64,000 bases of DNA, taken from contig JAVBLN010000039.1 of assembly GCA_031553495.1 (NCBI GenBank), positions 12,157 through 76,156 of the forward strand, written 5' to 3'. This DNA is from Pinibacter sp031553495. GTDB taxonomy: Bacteria; Bacteroidota; Bacteroidia; Chitinophagales; Chitinophagaceae. Below, in pieces: positions 16,659 to 24,810 of the stretch. Below the pieces are notes generated by a model. That model did no database searches. It had not been told where the DNA came from and saw only the letters and a program-made list of their open reading frames with translations. How positions within the stretch are numbered: position 1 is the stretch's first letter; each line of letters starts with the position of its first letter. The position numbers and the translations under genes were made by a program.

Positions 16659-17480
16659 TTATTTTTTCCCCTGCATAAAGCCATAATGTTCCAAAATCTG
16701 ATTCAGCAGTTTTAAACGTACGGCAGATACATCAACAGTTTCGCCGGTTGAAATCACTTCAAGCACAAAGAAGTAGGGATGTTTATTCTCTTCAATCCAA
16801 CCGGTAATCCAACCAACAGATTGGCGAATATCGGATTTGCCCCAGCCGGTTTTATAGCTTAATTGGTAGTTCGCGTTATTTTCCTTTAGCATCATATTGC
16901 GCACAATGCGCTGTGTTCTTTTCTGAAAGGGGAGCTGATCGAAATACAACTTTTTCACAAGACCAAACTGTTCGTCGGCAGTTATTTTCACCGAGTTATC
17001 AAGCCAGAAAGTATCAATTCTATTTATCACAGGCTTTTGATACCTGCTTGCATAGCCTAATGTATCAAGCCAATGCTGCATGGTATCTTTTCCAATTCTT
17101 CTTGCAAGCTCCTGAAACCAGGGAACACATGATAGCTGGAATGCATCATGCATCGTAAGATCACGATTCCATTGCGAGTTTTTTCTTACTACACTATCCC
17201 ATTTAATTATGGTACTATCGTCTTGCACACGGCCTGTTTCAATGCCTATTAAAGAATTGACAATCTTAAAAGTACTGGCAGGAAGATATGCGCTGTCCCG
17301 AAAATATTTTTTGTTGAATACGGTAAATTGTCCCTGGCTGTTGTCAAACATGGCAAAGCAGCCGGTCACTTTATTGTCTTCAAAATATTTCTGAATGCTG
17401 TTATCTTCAGTAACATTGTTAGAGGTGCAAGCTGTAAATAAAATGCTTACTAACGTTAATGCATATGTTATTTTTTTCAT
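16659..17480 (-). CDS. Class D beta-lactamase (OXA-like) lipoprotein
   Basis: A 273-residue serine beta-lactamase of class D from the ATG at 17480; the frame upstream of this reads through non-coding spacer. The signal ends in the lipobox LFTAC (Cys18). Active-site motifs are Ser69-Thr-Phe-Lys72, Ser117-Cys-Val119 and Lys210-Thr-Gly212, and Trp159 is in the position that stabilises the carbamylated lysine in this class. The usual Tyr-Gly-Asn motif is Tyr143-Ala-Ser here. It is probably an intrinsic chromosomal enzyme: the context is housekeeping and there is no integrase or cassette site. The spectrum cannot be predicted. Confidence 0.9.
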   Translation of the reverse strand: MKKITYALTLVSILFTACTSNNVTEDNSIQKYFEDNKVTGCFAMFDNSQGQFTVFNKKYFRDSAYLPASTFKIVNSLIGIETGRVQDDSTIIKWDSVVRKNSQWNRDLTMHDAFQLSCVPWFQELARRIGKDTMQHWLDTLGYASRYQKPVINRIDTFWLDNSVKITADEQFGLVKKLYFDQLPFQKRTQRIVRNMMLKENNANYQLSYKTGWGKSDIRQSVGWITGWIEENKHPYFFVLEVISTGETVDVSAVRLKLLNQILEHYGFMQGKK

Positions 17481-17714
17481 GGCGTGATGGTTATACTGCA
17501 AATGTAGTTTTAAATGCAATCTCAATATACCACAAATAGTTCGAGGTATTTTTTTACCACAATGGTCATAATAGTGGCACAAGCCGCACAAGAGAGGGCA
17601 AATAGCGATCAATTCTTGTGAACCTCGCGATTCCTTTACAGCCTCCTATGTGGTTAAAAAAACATTCGAAATTATATCTGCCTTTGACATCCGATATCTC
17701 TACTGCCCGCCCGC

Positions 17715-17788
17715 CCAATAGCATTACTGCCGCACAAGTGAGTGACACAACAGAAGCTTAATAGTAGCACTTCCGCCGGTCCCATAAA
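17715..17788 (-). repeat. GTC element copy 10
   Basis: Core and arms are intact. It lies in the divergent gap between the beta-lactamase and pheT, so it is not at a gene 3' end. Confidence 0.85.
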
Positions 17789-17793
17789 AGTTA

Positions 17794-17880
17794 TGAGTGA
17801 TGGGTAATGAGTTTTGAGTTAGTGACCTCTGATTTCTGATATTTGAACTCTCATAACCCATAACTCAAAACTCACAACTA
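17794..17880. repeat. Heptad arrays in the pheT leader
   Basis: TGAGTGA, TGGGTAA, TGAGTTT, TGAGTTA run from 17794; a CTGATTT pair follows, then ACTCAAA-class units (the reverse complement of the first class). The block could fold back on itself. Confidence 0.8.
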
Positions 17881-17908
17881 ATTACGCCAAAGTCTTCCCT
17901 TCTTTCCG

Positions 17909-17916
17909 TATTTTTG
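17909..17916 (+). promoter_or_regulatory. Candidate -7 box of pheT
   Basis: TATTTTTG fits TAnnTTTG and lies 27 bp upstream of the pheT ATG. No convincing -33 box was found. Confidence 0.3.
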
Positions 17917-17942
17917 AGCCCTCGAAAAAGAGAATAAATACG

Positions 17943-20366
17943 ATGACAATAAGTTATAACTGGCTTTGTGAGTATTTGCCCGTGATTCCGGATCCGGAAA
18001 AATTATCAAAAATTCTTACGTCAATTGGCCTTGAAGTTGAAAGCCTCGAAAAATATGAATCCGTTAAAGGAGGCTTGAATGGACTTGTAATTGGTGAAGT
18101 GCTGGAATGTGAGCAACACCCCAATGCCGACAAACTGAAAGTGACAAAAGTAAATACAGGTGCCGGCGAGCCGCTGCAAATCGTTTGCGGAGCGCCTAAT
18201 GTTGCTTCCGGACAAAAAGTAGTGGTAGCTACTGTAGGTGTTACTATTTTTCCAACCTCCGGAGATCCTGTTACGATGAAAGTGGCAAAGATCCGCGGAG
18301 TGGAAAGCTATGGTATGATATGCGCCGAAGACGAGATCGGACTTAGTGAAAACCATGCCGGCATTATGGTTCTTCCTGCTGATGTGAGAGTAGGTACACC
18401 TGCCACGGAATTTTTTCAACCATATACCGATTATGTGTTTGAAATTGGACTCACTCCTAACAGAATGGATGCGATGAGCCACCTGGGCGTGGCCAGGGAT
18501 GTGTGCGCTTATCTTACACATCACGATAAAAACGACCTGCGTGCAAAATCGCCTTCTGTAAACGCTTTCAAAGTTGATAATCATAATTTACCAATTACCG
18601 TAAATATTGAGAACACCACTGATTGCCAGCGCTATGCAGGGGTGAGCATTTCGGGTGTTACCATCAAAGAATCGCCGAAATGGCTGAAAGATAAATTGCA
18701 GGCAATAGGTTTGCGACCAATCAATAATATTGTTGACATTACCAACTATGTGCTGCACGAAACCGGGCAACCGCTTCACGCGTTTGATGCCGATGCGATA
18801 ACCGGTAAAAAAGTAATTGTAAAAAATCTTCCGCAAAATTCGTTGTTTACAACGCTTGATGAAAAAGAAAGAAAATTAAGCAGCGAAGATCTGATGATAT
18901 GTAATGAGGAAGAGCCCATGTGTATCGGTGGTGTTTTTGGCGGCACCAAAAGTGGCGTGAAAGAAACTACTACCAATATTTTCCTGGAAAGTGCGTGGTT
19001 TAGTCCTGTAAGTATTCGCAAAACATCTTTCCGTCATGGCTTGCGAACAGATGCCGCCATGCGTTTTGAAAAAGGCGTGGATATTTCCAACACAGTGAAT
19101 GTGCTAAAAAGAGCGGCCTTGCTAATAAAGGAAATTGCCGGAGGTGAAATCTCATCCGACCTTGTTGACGTTTACCCCACACCTAAAGAAAAAACTTCGG
19201 TTTCCATAAAATATCATTACCTCAAAAAATTAAGCGGTAAAAATTATCATCCGGATGCGGTAAAAAAGATACTGGAAGCGCTTGGCTTTGAAGTAGTAAA
19301 AGATGGTATTGACGAGCTGTTTCTTTTAGTTCCGCACAGCAAGCCCGACATATCAATTCCGGCTGACATAGTGGAAGAAATTTTACGCATTGACGGACTA
19401 GATAATGTAACTATTCCGCACTCGATAACTATAAGCCCATCTGTAGAAGCAGATCCGATAAAAGAACCGTTCAGAAGTAAAATAGCGAATTTTCTTGTTG
19501 GGCAAGGCTTTAACGAGATAATGACCAATTCCATTACCAACAGCAAGTATTATACCGACGATGTTCTAAAACATACCGTAAAACTGATAAACAACCTGAG
19601 TGTGGATTTGGACGTGATGCGGCCGGCAATGATTGAAACCGGTCTCGAAAGCATTGCACACAACATCAACCGGAAAAACAGCAACCTTTGTTTTTTTGAA
19701 ACAGGTAAAATATATTCCACATCCGGCGTTGGGAAATATAAAGAACAGGAAAGACTTACATTATTCCTTGCAGGAAATGCGAATGAAGACTCCTGGAAAC
19801 AAAAAAGCGTAAAAGCCGACATATACAAACTGAAAGGCATAGTAGCCGCAATTCTACAACTGGCAGGTGTTTCCAACATAGTATTTGAAGCTTACAGTGA
19901 TCAGAAAATAGATGGATTAGCAGCCAAAATAAACAGCAGGCAGTTAATAACTCTTGGAAGCGTTTCAAAAAAATTGCGCGAAAAATTCGACATCAAACAA
20001 GAGGTGCTGTTTGCAGAAATTGATTGGGAAATGTTGAAAGAGCTTGCAGGAAAAAAAGAAATAGTATTCAAAGAATTGCCAAAGCAGTTGCCCGTTCAGC
20101 GCGATCTTGCAATCATTGTTGACAAAAGCCTTTCATTTGAAGCAATAGAAAAAACAGTGAAAAATGCAAAAGCTTCCAAATTACAAAGCATTAGTTTGTT
20201 TGATATATTTGAAAGCGATAAGCTGGGTGCAAACAAAAAGTCAATGGCAGTCAGTTTCAGTTTTCTTGATGAAGAAAAAACCCTTACAGATAAGGAGATT
20301 GACAACATGATGAACAAGATTATGACCGCCGTTGAAAAAGAACTACAAGCTGAAATAAGAAAGTGA
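17943..20366 (+). CDS. pheT: Phenylalanine-tRNA ligase beta subunit
   Basis: An 807-residue subunit of the alpha2-beta2 enzyme that charges tRNA-Phe. Visible domains are an N-terminal EMAP-like tRNA-binding domain (VIGEVLECEQHPNADKL..., about residues 40-150), the B3/B4 editing domain, a B5 domain around residues 410-480, the catalytic-like core, and a C-terminal ferredoxin-fold anticodon-binding domain (KQLPVQRDLAIIVDKSLSFEAIEKTV, from about residue 713). The alpha subunit gene is not in the window. The coiled-coil gene and zapA follow on the same strand. Confidence 0.95.
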   Translation: MTISYNWLCEYLPVIPDPEKLSKILTSIGLEVESLEKYESVKGGLNGLVIGEVLECEQHPNADKLKVTKVNTGAGEPLQIVCGAPNVASGQKVVVATVGVTIFPTSGDPVTMKVAKIRGVESYGMICAEDEIGLSENHAGIMVLPADVRVGTPATEFFQPYTDYVFEIGLTPNRMDAMSHLGVARDVCAYLTHHDKNDLRAKSPSVNAFKVDNHNLPITVNIENTTDCQRYAGVSISGVTIKESPKWLKDKLQAIGLRPINNIVDITNYVLHETGQPLHAFDADAITGKKVIVKNLPQNSLFTTLDEKERKLSSEDLMICNEEEPMCIGGVFGGTKSGVKETTTNIFLESAWFSPVSIRKTSFRHGLRTDAAMRFEKGVDISNTVNVLKRAALLIKEIAGGEISSDLVDVYPTPKEKTSVSIKYHYLKKLSGKNYHPDAVKKILEALGFEVVKDGIDELFLLVPHSKPDISIPADIVEEILRIDGLDNVTIPHSITISPSVEADPIKEPFRSKIANFLVGQGFNEIMTNSITNSKYYTDDVLKHTVKLINNLSVDLDVMRPAMIETGLESIAHNINRKNSNLCFFETGKIYSTSGVGKYKEQERLTLFLAGNANEDSWKQKSVKADIYKLKGIVAAILQLAGVSNIVFEAYSDQKIDGLAAKINSRQLITLGSVSKKLREKFDIKQEVLFAEIDWEMLKELAGKKEIVFKELPKQLPVQRDLAIIVDKSLSFEAIEKTVKNAKASKLQSISLFDIFESDKLGANKKSMAVSFSFLDEEKTLTDKEIDNMMNKIMTAVEKELQAEIRK

Positions 20367-20428
20367 GTTGTTTACTTTAGTTGTTGGTTGCCGGGTGATA
20401 GTTATTAGCGGTTATCGGCTTACAACCA

Positions 20429-20578
20429 TACTTCGCACAGTATAAAAAATGTGCAATGTTATTTTAGGATATAAGCGGTATTGCTACTATTAAGCATCGT
20501 TGTGTCACTCACTTGTACGGCAGGAATGCTATTCAGCAGGTTGAAGCATTCATGTGTAAATTTATACTGCGTGCAGCA
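20429..20578 (+). mobile_element. GTC element copy 11 (complete, about 150 bp)
   Basis: The best full-length copy, between pheT and the coiled-coil gene. The left end TACTTCGCACAGTATAAA is matched by the right end TTTATACTGCGTGCAGCA read in reverse complement (about 14 of 19 positions). Inside are a GCACA/TGTGC hairpin, T-rich tract, left arm, core and right arm. A TA follows the right end. Confidence 0.88.
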
Positions 20579-20596
20579 TAAGCTAAAAGTATCTGA

Positions 20597-20625
20597 TAAC
20601 CAACAACTACCAACCAACAACAGAT
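20597..20625. repeat. Heptad array, CCAACAA class
   Basis: The units are CCAACAA, CTACCAA, CCAACAA, CAG, ending at the ATG of the coiled-coil gene. A related TTGGTTG run follows pheT near 20380. Confidence 0.6.
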
Positions 20626-20626
20626 T

Positions 20627-20914
20627 ATGGAACCATTACAGGAACAGATAAAGCGCATACAGGAAAAACTTCAGCAACTACTGAAGCAGTATGCCGTATT
20701 GCAAAAAGACAATGAAAAACTCTTGCTGCAACTGAGCCTGCTGAAGGAAAAAGAAAATATTCAACACAGGCAAATAGAAGAGCTCAATCAACAAGTGGCA
20801 TTATTAAAAGCTGCCAAAAGCGGCATGAGCGAAGAAGATAAAAAAGATTTTGAAAAACGTATCAATCAATATTTGAGAGAGATTGATAAGTGTATTGCGA
20901 TGTTGCAGGAATAG
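20627..20914 (+). CDS. Short coiled-coil protein upstream of zapA
   Basis: A 95-residue protein that is almost entirely a predicted coiled coil: KRIQEKLQQLLKQYAVLQKD and RQIEELNQQVALLKAAKSG show regular Leu/Val spacing. No signal or membrane segment is seen. Its place between pheT and zapA suggests a role linked to ZapA and the division ring. That link is inference from context. Confidence 0.75.
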   Translation: MEPLQEQIKRIQEKLQQLLKQYAVLQKDNEKLLLQLSLLKEKENIQHRQIEELNQQVALLKAAKSGMSEEDKKDFEKRINQYLREIDKCIAMLQE

Positions 20915-20928
20915 AAGACAGAGATCAG

Positions 20929-21017
20929 AAGTCCGAAGTCCGAAGAAATTACAATGTATGTAAAAGGAGAAGGAAACAGATCAGCAAACAGACTGCTGAC
21001 ATCTGATCTCTGATTTC
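20929..21017. repeat. Heptad arrays between coiled-coil gene and zapA
   Basis: AAGTCCG x2 plus AAG is at 20929-20945. CTGACAT, CTGATCT, CTGATTT is at 20997-21017, 18 bp before the zapA ATG. Confidence 0.75.
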
Positions 21018-21034
21018 AACAAAAAAATCAATTC

Positions 21035-21325
21035 ATGTCAGATCAACTAATACCTATAAATATTGTTATTGGCGACAGAACCTATCGTATTAAAATAAAC
21101 ACGAAGGATGAAGAAGCCGTAAGGCATACCGTCAAAATAATCAACGATAAAATAGTTGAATTTAAAACCAATTTCGCCGGTAAAGACATGCAGGATTATA
21201 TTGCCATGGTAATGGTTTGGTATGCTACATTACAAATTCCACAAACAAACAACCAGATAGCCGAAGAAACATTGCTGGAAAAATTACAATCGCTGGAAAG
21301 CTCCTTAGATAAAGCACTTATTTAG
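21035..21325 (+). CDS. zapA: Cell division protein ZapA
   Basis: A 96-residue protein with the ZapA fold: N-terminal IPINIVIGDRTYRIKINTKDEEAVRHTVKIINDKI, matching the family pattern of a short beta-hairpin that includes G-R-x-Y, then a long helix with coiled-coil character at the C terminus (LLEKLQSLESSLDKAL). ZapA binds FtsZ and bundles its filaments at midcell. It follows pheT and a coiled-coil gene. Confidence 0.88.
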   Translation: MSDQLIPINIVIGDRTYRIKINTKDEEAVRHTVKIINDKIVEFKTNFAGKDMQDYIAMVMVWYATLQIPQTNNQIAEETLLEKLQSLESSLDKALI

Positions 21326-21346
21326 TTGACAATTGAAAATTGAAAG
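21326..21346. repeat. Heptad array, TTGAAAA class
   Basis: The units TTGACAA, TTGAAAA, TTGAAAG start one base after the zapA stop codon. Confidence 0.75.
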
Positions 21347-21450
21347 CGCTGTATGCACTAAAGCTCAGCTCCCGCGCGGAATCCGCCGACATAACGCCAA
21401 CGCACCTGTTGCGCGTTCGTGCTATTTGTCTTGCAAGAAATCAGAAATTG

Positions 21451-21834
21451 TTACAATAGTTGTTTCGCCAAATTTGTCAAGTCCAATAAATCTTTGTCGC
21501 CTGTTAATAGATAGTCTACGTTTCCATCAACTGATAGTGAAAGTAAAAAATTATCTTTGATGTCTCTACAAACTTCGATTTTTGTTTGAACTTTTACGAA
21601 GTCAGCATATTCATCAATGGTTTGGAGGATTTCTTCAATGTCTGATGCGGAAAAGAAACGTCTGAATTTTGGTCGTCTTGCAACTTCTAAAAATTCATCA
21701 AGTAATTCTTGGCTGAATACCAAAATTCCTTGTCTTGAAAAAATAATTTCGTCAAGCTTAGTAAAATCTTTTGTGATTAGAAAGCTTATCCAAAGGTTAG
21801 TGTCAATGATAATTCTGCTAACCTTATTTTGCAT
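21451..21834 (-). CDS. PIN-domain toxin of a type II toxin-antitoxin pair
   Basis: A 127-residue PIN-fold protein of the COG1569/TIGR00305 type. The acidic metal-binding residues are in place: Asp11 in IIIDTNLW, Glu in SQELLDEFLEVARR, and two Asp in CRDIKDNFLLSLS and LTGDKDLL. Such toxins are Mg-dependent ribonucleases. Its start overlaps the antitoxin stop by 11 bp, as expected for a coupled operon. Unusually for this strand of housekeeping genes, the pair sits alone between zapA and yraN, which suggests acquisition. Confidence 0.85.
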   Translation of the reverse strand: MQNKVSRIIIDTNLWISFLITKDFTKLDEIIFSRQGILVFSQELLDEFLEVARRPKFRRFFSASDIEEILQTIDEYADFVKVQTKIEVCRDIKDNFLLSLSVDGNVDYLLTGDKDLLDLTNLAKQLL

Positions 21835-22036
21835 AACGTTTGCTTCTTACTAAGTCTACTTCATTGGTTATTTCGTCAAAAGTTGGTGCCGATTTTGCTT
21901 TTGAGCGTAATTTTTTCAGAACGGTTGCAAAACCGCTTTTAGAAGTCTCTCGAATAGCAATAAGATTTAAGTCCGCTAAATCTTTCAAGAGTTTTGCAGC
22001 TCTGGGATTAAGTATGTCGACTTGCATTGTATTCAT
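21824..22036 (-). CDS. Antitoxin of the PIN pair
   Basis: A 70-residue protein, or 67 from the internal Met of MQVDILN. It begins with a short beta strand and helix (QVDILNPRAAKLLKDLADLNLIAI) and ends in a basic, flexible tail (TNEVDLVRSKRYAK) likely to embrace the toxin. It overlaps the toxin gene and is first in the operon. No exact antitoxin family can be named from sequence alone. Confidence 0.75.
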   Translation of the reverse strand: MNTMQVDILNPRAAKLLKDLADLNLIAIRETSKSGFATVLKKLRSKAKSAPTFDEITNEVDLVRSKRYAK

Positions 22037-22271
22037 GTGTCAAATTTAATAAAAAGAGCTGAATTTTCGCCTTTTGTCAATAGTGGCCTGCTCGACCGCA
22101 TAACGCACAACATAATGTGTTTGCATAATTAAATTGTCAGTACACAATAGTAGCGCAACCAATTTTATTCACACTAACCAATTTTTCATATTGTATTGCC
22201 TATACTTCAACACCGGCAACTGGCAACTCATCTGATCTCTCTCTACTGCTTACTGCCAACTGCCACCTATT
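22037..22271. other. Spacer with heptad runs
   Basis: GGCAACT x2 is near 22206, and CTCTACTGC, TTACTGC, CAACTGC is near 22240-22265. No gene is seen. Confidence 0.6.
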
Positions 22272-22649
22272 TCAAATCCTCACATTACTCCCATCAACCC
22301 ACACATCCTGTATGAAATAAAATTCCGGTTCTTTTCCTTTTGTAATTGTAATGGCGAGAATATCGTGTTGTATCCATTTCCACCCGGGATTTTTTTGTAA
22401 AAAAGAATTTGCCGCAGAAGTAAGCAGTTTCATTTTCTTCAGGGAAACACTTTCTTCCGGAAGACCATAAGCCTTACCGGTCCTGGTTTTTACTTCTATA
22501 AAATGAAGCGTATCGTTATGCGAAGCTATAATATCAATTTCATGATGCGAATGGCGCCAATTGCGATGAAGAATAACATACCCTTTTTTCTGAAAATACT
22601 CCTCCGCAATGCTTTCTCCATATTTTCCCATTTCATTATGACGTGCCAT
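22272..22649 (-). CDS. YraN/UPF0102 family protein
   Basis: A 125-residue protein with a restriction-endonuclease-like core: GESIAEEYFQKKGYVILHRNWR, then HHEIDIIASHNDTLHFIEVKTRTG, where Asp and the E-V-K triad fit a nuclease-type active site. The family is conserved but its role is unproven; it may act in DNA repair or recombination. It is divergent from manA with a 39-bp gap. Confidence 0.88.
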   Translation of the reverse strand: MARHNEMGKYGESIAEEYFQKKGYVILHRNWRHSHHEIDIIASHNDTLHFIEVKTRTGKAYGLPEESVSLKKMKLLTSAANSFLQKNPGWKWIQHDILAITITKGKEPEFYFIQDVWVDGSNVRI

Positions 22650-22688
22650 TCTTTTTTTTCAGTTTCTTTGGTGTTGAAATTTTATATT

Positions 22689-23900
22689 ATGAACAATAAA
22701 AATAGTTTTTATAAGCTAACGGGAAAAATTCAACATTACCAATGGGGTGGCAATAGCTTTATACCTGCATTATTAAATATTAACAATGATGAAAACAAGC
22801 CTTTTGCAGAATACTGGCTGGGCGCACACAACAATGCACCCGCCGAAATGGAAGGCATCACCCCCAAAAAACTTAATGAATATATTGCTGCCAACACAAA
22901 TGTGCTGGGAGAAAAAGTGTATAACGATTTTAAAACACTTCCTTACCTGTTGAAAATATTGGATGTGAAAGATATGCTTTCCATACAGGTGCACCCTACC
23001 AAAAAAGCCGCTGTAGAAGAGTTTGCAAAAGAAAATGAAAAAGGAGTTGCGCTTACCGCGCCAAACCGTAATTATAAAGATGACAATCACAAACCGGAGC
23101 TAATGGCCGCATTAAGCGAATTTTGGTTGCTTCACGGTTTTAAAACACCTGAACTAATGCGCCGGACATTATCATCCGTTCCTGAACTATCTTTTTTACT
23201 TCCTTTTTTCGAAAATGATAATTATGCCACGCTTTACCGCGAAGTAATGGAAATGGATCAACCGAAAATAAATGAACGCCTTCAGCCATTGCTCAACCAC
23301 ATTATTCCGTTATACAACAATAATCAGCTAACAAAAGACAACGCGGATTTTTGGGCAGCACGCGCCGCGCTTACTTTTAACGAAGGAAGCAATATAGACA
23401 GAGGTATTTTTTCAGTTTACCTGTTGAACCTGGTTCATTTGAAAACCGGCGAAGCTATTTTTCAGGATGCCGGTATTTTGCACGCATACCTTGAAGGGCA
23501 AAATGTGGAAATAATGGCCAATAGCGACAATGTGCTCCGCGGAGGCCTTACACCTAAGCACATCGACGTTCCGGAACTAATGAAACACGTAGCATTCAAA
23601 CCCGTAATGCCTAACATAACCACCGGATCGCCCACTGCTACGAAAGAAAAAATATTCATATCGCCCGCGCCGGATTTTCAGTTAAGTACAGCCCGTCTTG
23701 AGCCGGATGAAAAACTAACATTACACGCTACCACCACAGAAATTGTAATAGTGCTAAATGGCCATGCAGCAATAAATTCCGACCAAAAAAGCATTATTTT
23801 GAAAAAAGGCGAGGCTTTCGTAACCTTTGCAGGCACAACAGTTACTGTACAGGCCCTGGAAGCGGTGGAATTATACCGGGCTTCGGTACCTGTGGTATAA
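22689..23900 (+). CDS. manA: Mannose-6-phosphate isomerase, class I
   Basis: It interconverts mannose 6-phosphate and fructose 6-phosphate, feeding GDP-sugar synthesis or mannose use. About 403 residues from the ATG at 22689; upstream codons overlap yraN and are ignored. Zinc-site motifs are visible: SIQVHPTKK and DDNHKPELMAALSEFWLLHGF in the N-terminal half, and AIFQDAGILHAYLEGQNVEIMANSDNVLRGGLTPKH in the middle. The C-terminal cupin tail is normal. Confidence 0.92.
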   Translation: MNNKNSFYKLTGKIQHYQWGGNSFIPALLNINNDENKPFAEYWLGAHNNAPAEMEGITPKKLNEYIAANTNVLGEKVYNDFKTLPYLLKILDVKDMLSIQVHPTKKAAVEEFAKENEKGVALTAPNRNYKDDNHKPELMAALSEFWLLHGFKTPELMRRTLSSVPELSFLLPFFENDNYATLYREVMEMDQPKINERLQPLLNHIIPLYNNNQLTKDNADFWAARAALTFNEGSNIDRGIFSVYLLNLVHLKTGEAIFQDAGILHAYLEGQNVEIMANSDNVLRGGLTPKHIDVPELMKHVAFKPVMPNITTGSPTATKEKIFISPAPDFQLSTARLEPDEKLTLHATTTEIVIVLNGHAAINSDQKSIILKKGEAFVTFAGTTVTVQALEAVELYRASVPVV

Positions 23901-23937
23901 ACGAAACAAATATTGTTCGTTACAAAGCCATTTTTAT

Positions 23938-23945
23938 TATTTTTG
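23938..23945 (+). promoter_or_regulatory. Candidate -7 box of the DUF6580 gene
   Basis: TATTTTTG lies 19 bp before the ATG, with TTG triplets upstream at an imperfect spacing. Confidence 0.35.
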
Positions 23946-23964
23946 TTCAATTCAATGATATTTT

Positions 23965-24531
23965 ATGAAACTTAATAAGTCTCTAATCTGGTCTTTAGTA
24001 TTACTAATTGTAGTAGCGGCAGTTTATCGCGCCATACCCGGGCGTCCCTGGGGCTTTGCGCCGCAAATAGCAATGGCGATATTTGGCGGAGCTGTAATTA
24101 AAGACAAAAAGTGGGCGTTAGCGCTTCCGTTGTTTTCCATGTTTTTGTCCGATGTTCTGTACCAGTTATTATATAGTGCAGGCATAAGCCCAATTCCCGG
24201 CTTTTATGAAGGGCAGCTATTCTACTATGTATTATTTGGCCTGCTCACCTGCTTTGGTTTCCTCATGAAACGTATTACTATTCCTAACGTGCTCGGATAT
24301 TCGCTTGCAGCACCTGTATTATATTTTTTAGCTTCCAACTTTTATGTGTGGATCACAGGATTTGGTTTCAACCGTCCAAAAACATTTGAAGGATTGATGA
24401 TGTGCTATACAGATGCGCTGCCTTTCCTGCGCGGGCAGATTTTAGGCACCCTGGTTTTCGGAGCCATACTTTTCGGCAGTTATTATCTGCTAACCAGGAA
24501 GAGCGAAGCCAAAGGATATATTGCCAATTAA
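23965..24531 (+). CDS. DUF6580 family membrane protein
   Basis: A 188-residue protein with about five transmembrane segments. The conserved block AIPGRPWGFAPQIAMAIFGGAVIKDKKWALALPLFSMFLSDVLYQLLY near the N terminus and the ASNFYVWITG stretch are typical of DUF6580 putative transport proteins, which resemble substrate-capture (S) components. The substrate is unknown. The gene is closed by a strong terminator. Confidence 0.75.
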   Translation: MKLNKSLIWSLVLLIVVAAVYRAIPGRPWGFAPQIAMAIFGGAVIKDKKWALALPLFSMFLSDVLYQLLYSAGISPIPGFYEGQLFYYVLFGLLTCFGFLMKRITIPNVLGYSLAAPVLYFLASNFYVWITGFGFNRPKTFEGLMMCYTDALPFLRGQILGTLVFGAILFGSYYLLTRKSEAKGYIAN

Positions 24532-24556
24532 TTGAAAAGTACTACCACATTATAAA

Positions 24557-24586
24557 AAGCCGCCGATTTTATCAGCGGCTTTTTTT
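24557..24586 (+). terminator. Rho-independent terminator of the DUF6580 gene
   Basis: AAGCCGC pairs with GCGGCTT around an inner GAT-TTT-ATC stem and is followed by a run of T. It lies 25 bp after the stop codon. Confidence 0.9.
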
Positions 24587-24589
24587 GTT

Positions 24590-24659
24590 CCCGGCATTTG
24601 TAATGCTATTCAACATCGTTGCGTCGCAGTCCGTTCATCGGTATTGCTACTATTGAGCT
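24590..24659 (+). repeat. GTC element copy 12 (arms exchanged)
   Basis: The left position carries a right-type arm (GTAATGCTATTCAACATCG), the core is TTGCGTCGCA, and the right position carries a left-type arm (CGGTATTGCTACTATTGAGC). Confidence 0.75.
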
Positions 24660-24810
24660 GTAGGTTTATCTCATAACCCCTATAAAAAAGTTACAAACTT
24701 TTATTGTAACAGGCGCAAGCTTTACCACCCACATATCCCTCACTATCACGCTTACGCCAGGATTCATGAATTTTTAACATGCCGACGCCAGTCACAAGCA
24801 GGCAATCGTT

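Noticed and set aside
20429..20578. GTC elements as REP sequences moved by a RAYT transposase
   Set aside because: GTAG next to a hairpin in each arm fits REP elements, but terminal inverted repeats and the exact TA duplication at 25157-25306 favour a DDE-type MITE. A RAYT search of the genome would settle it.
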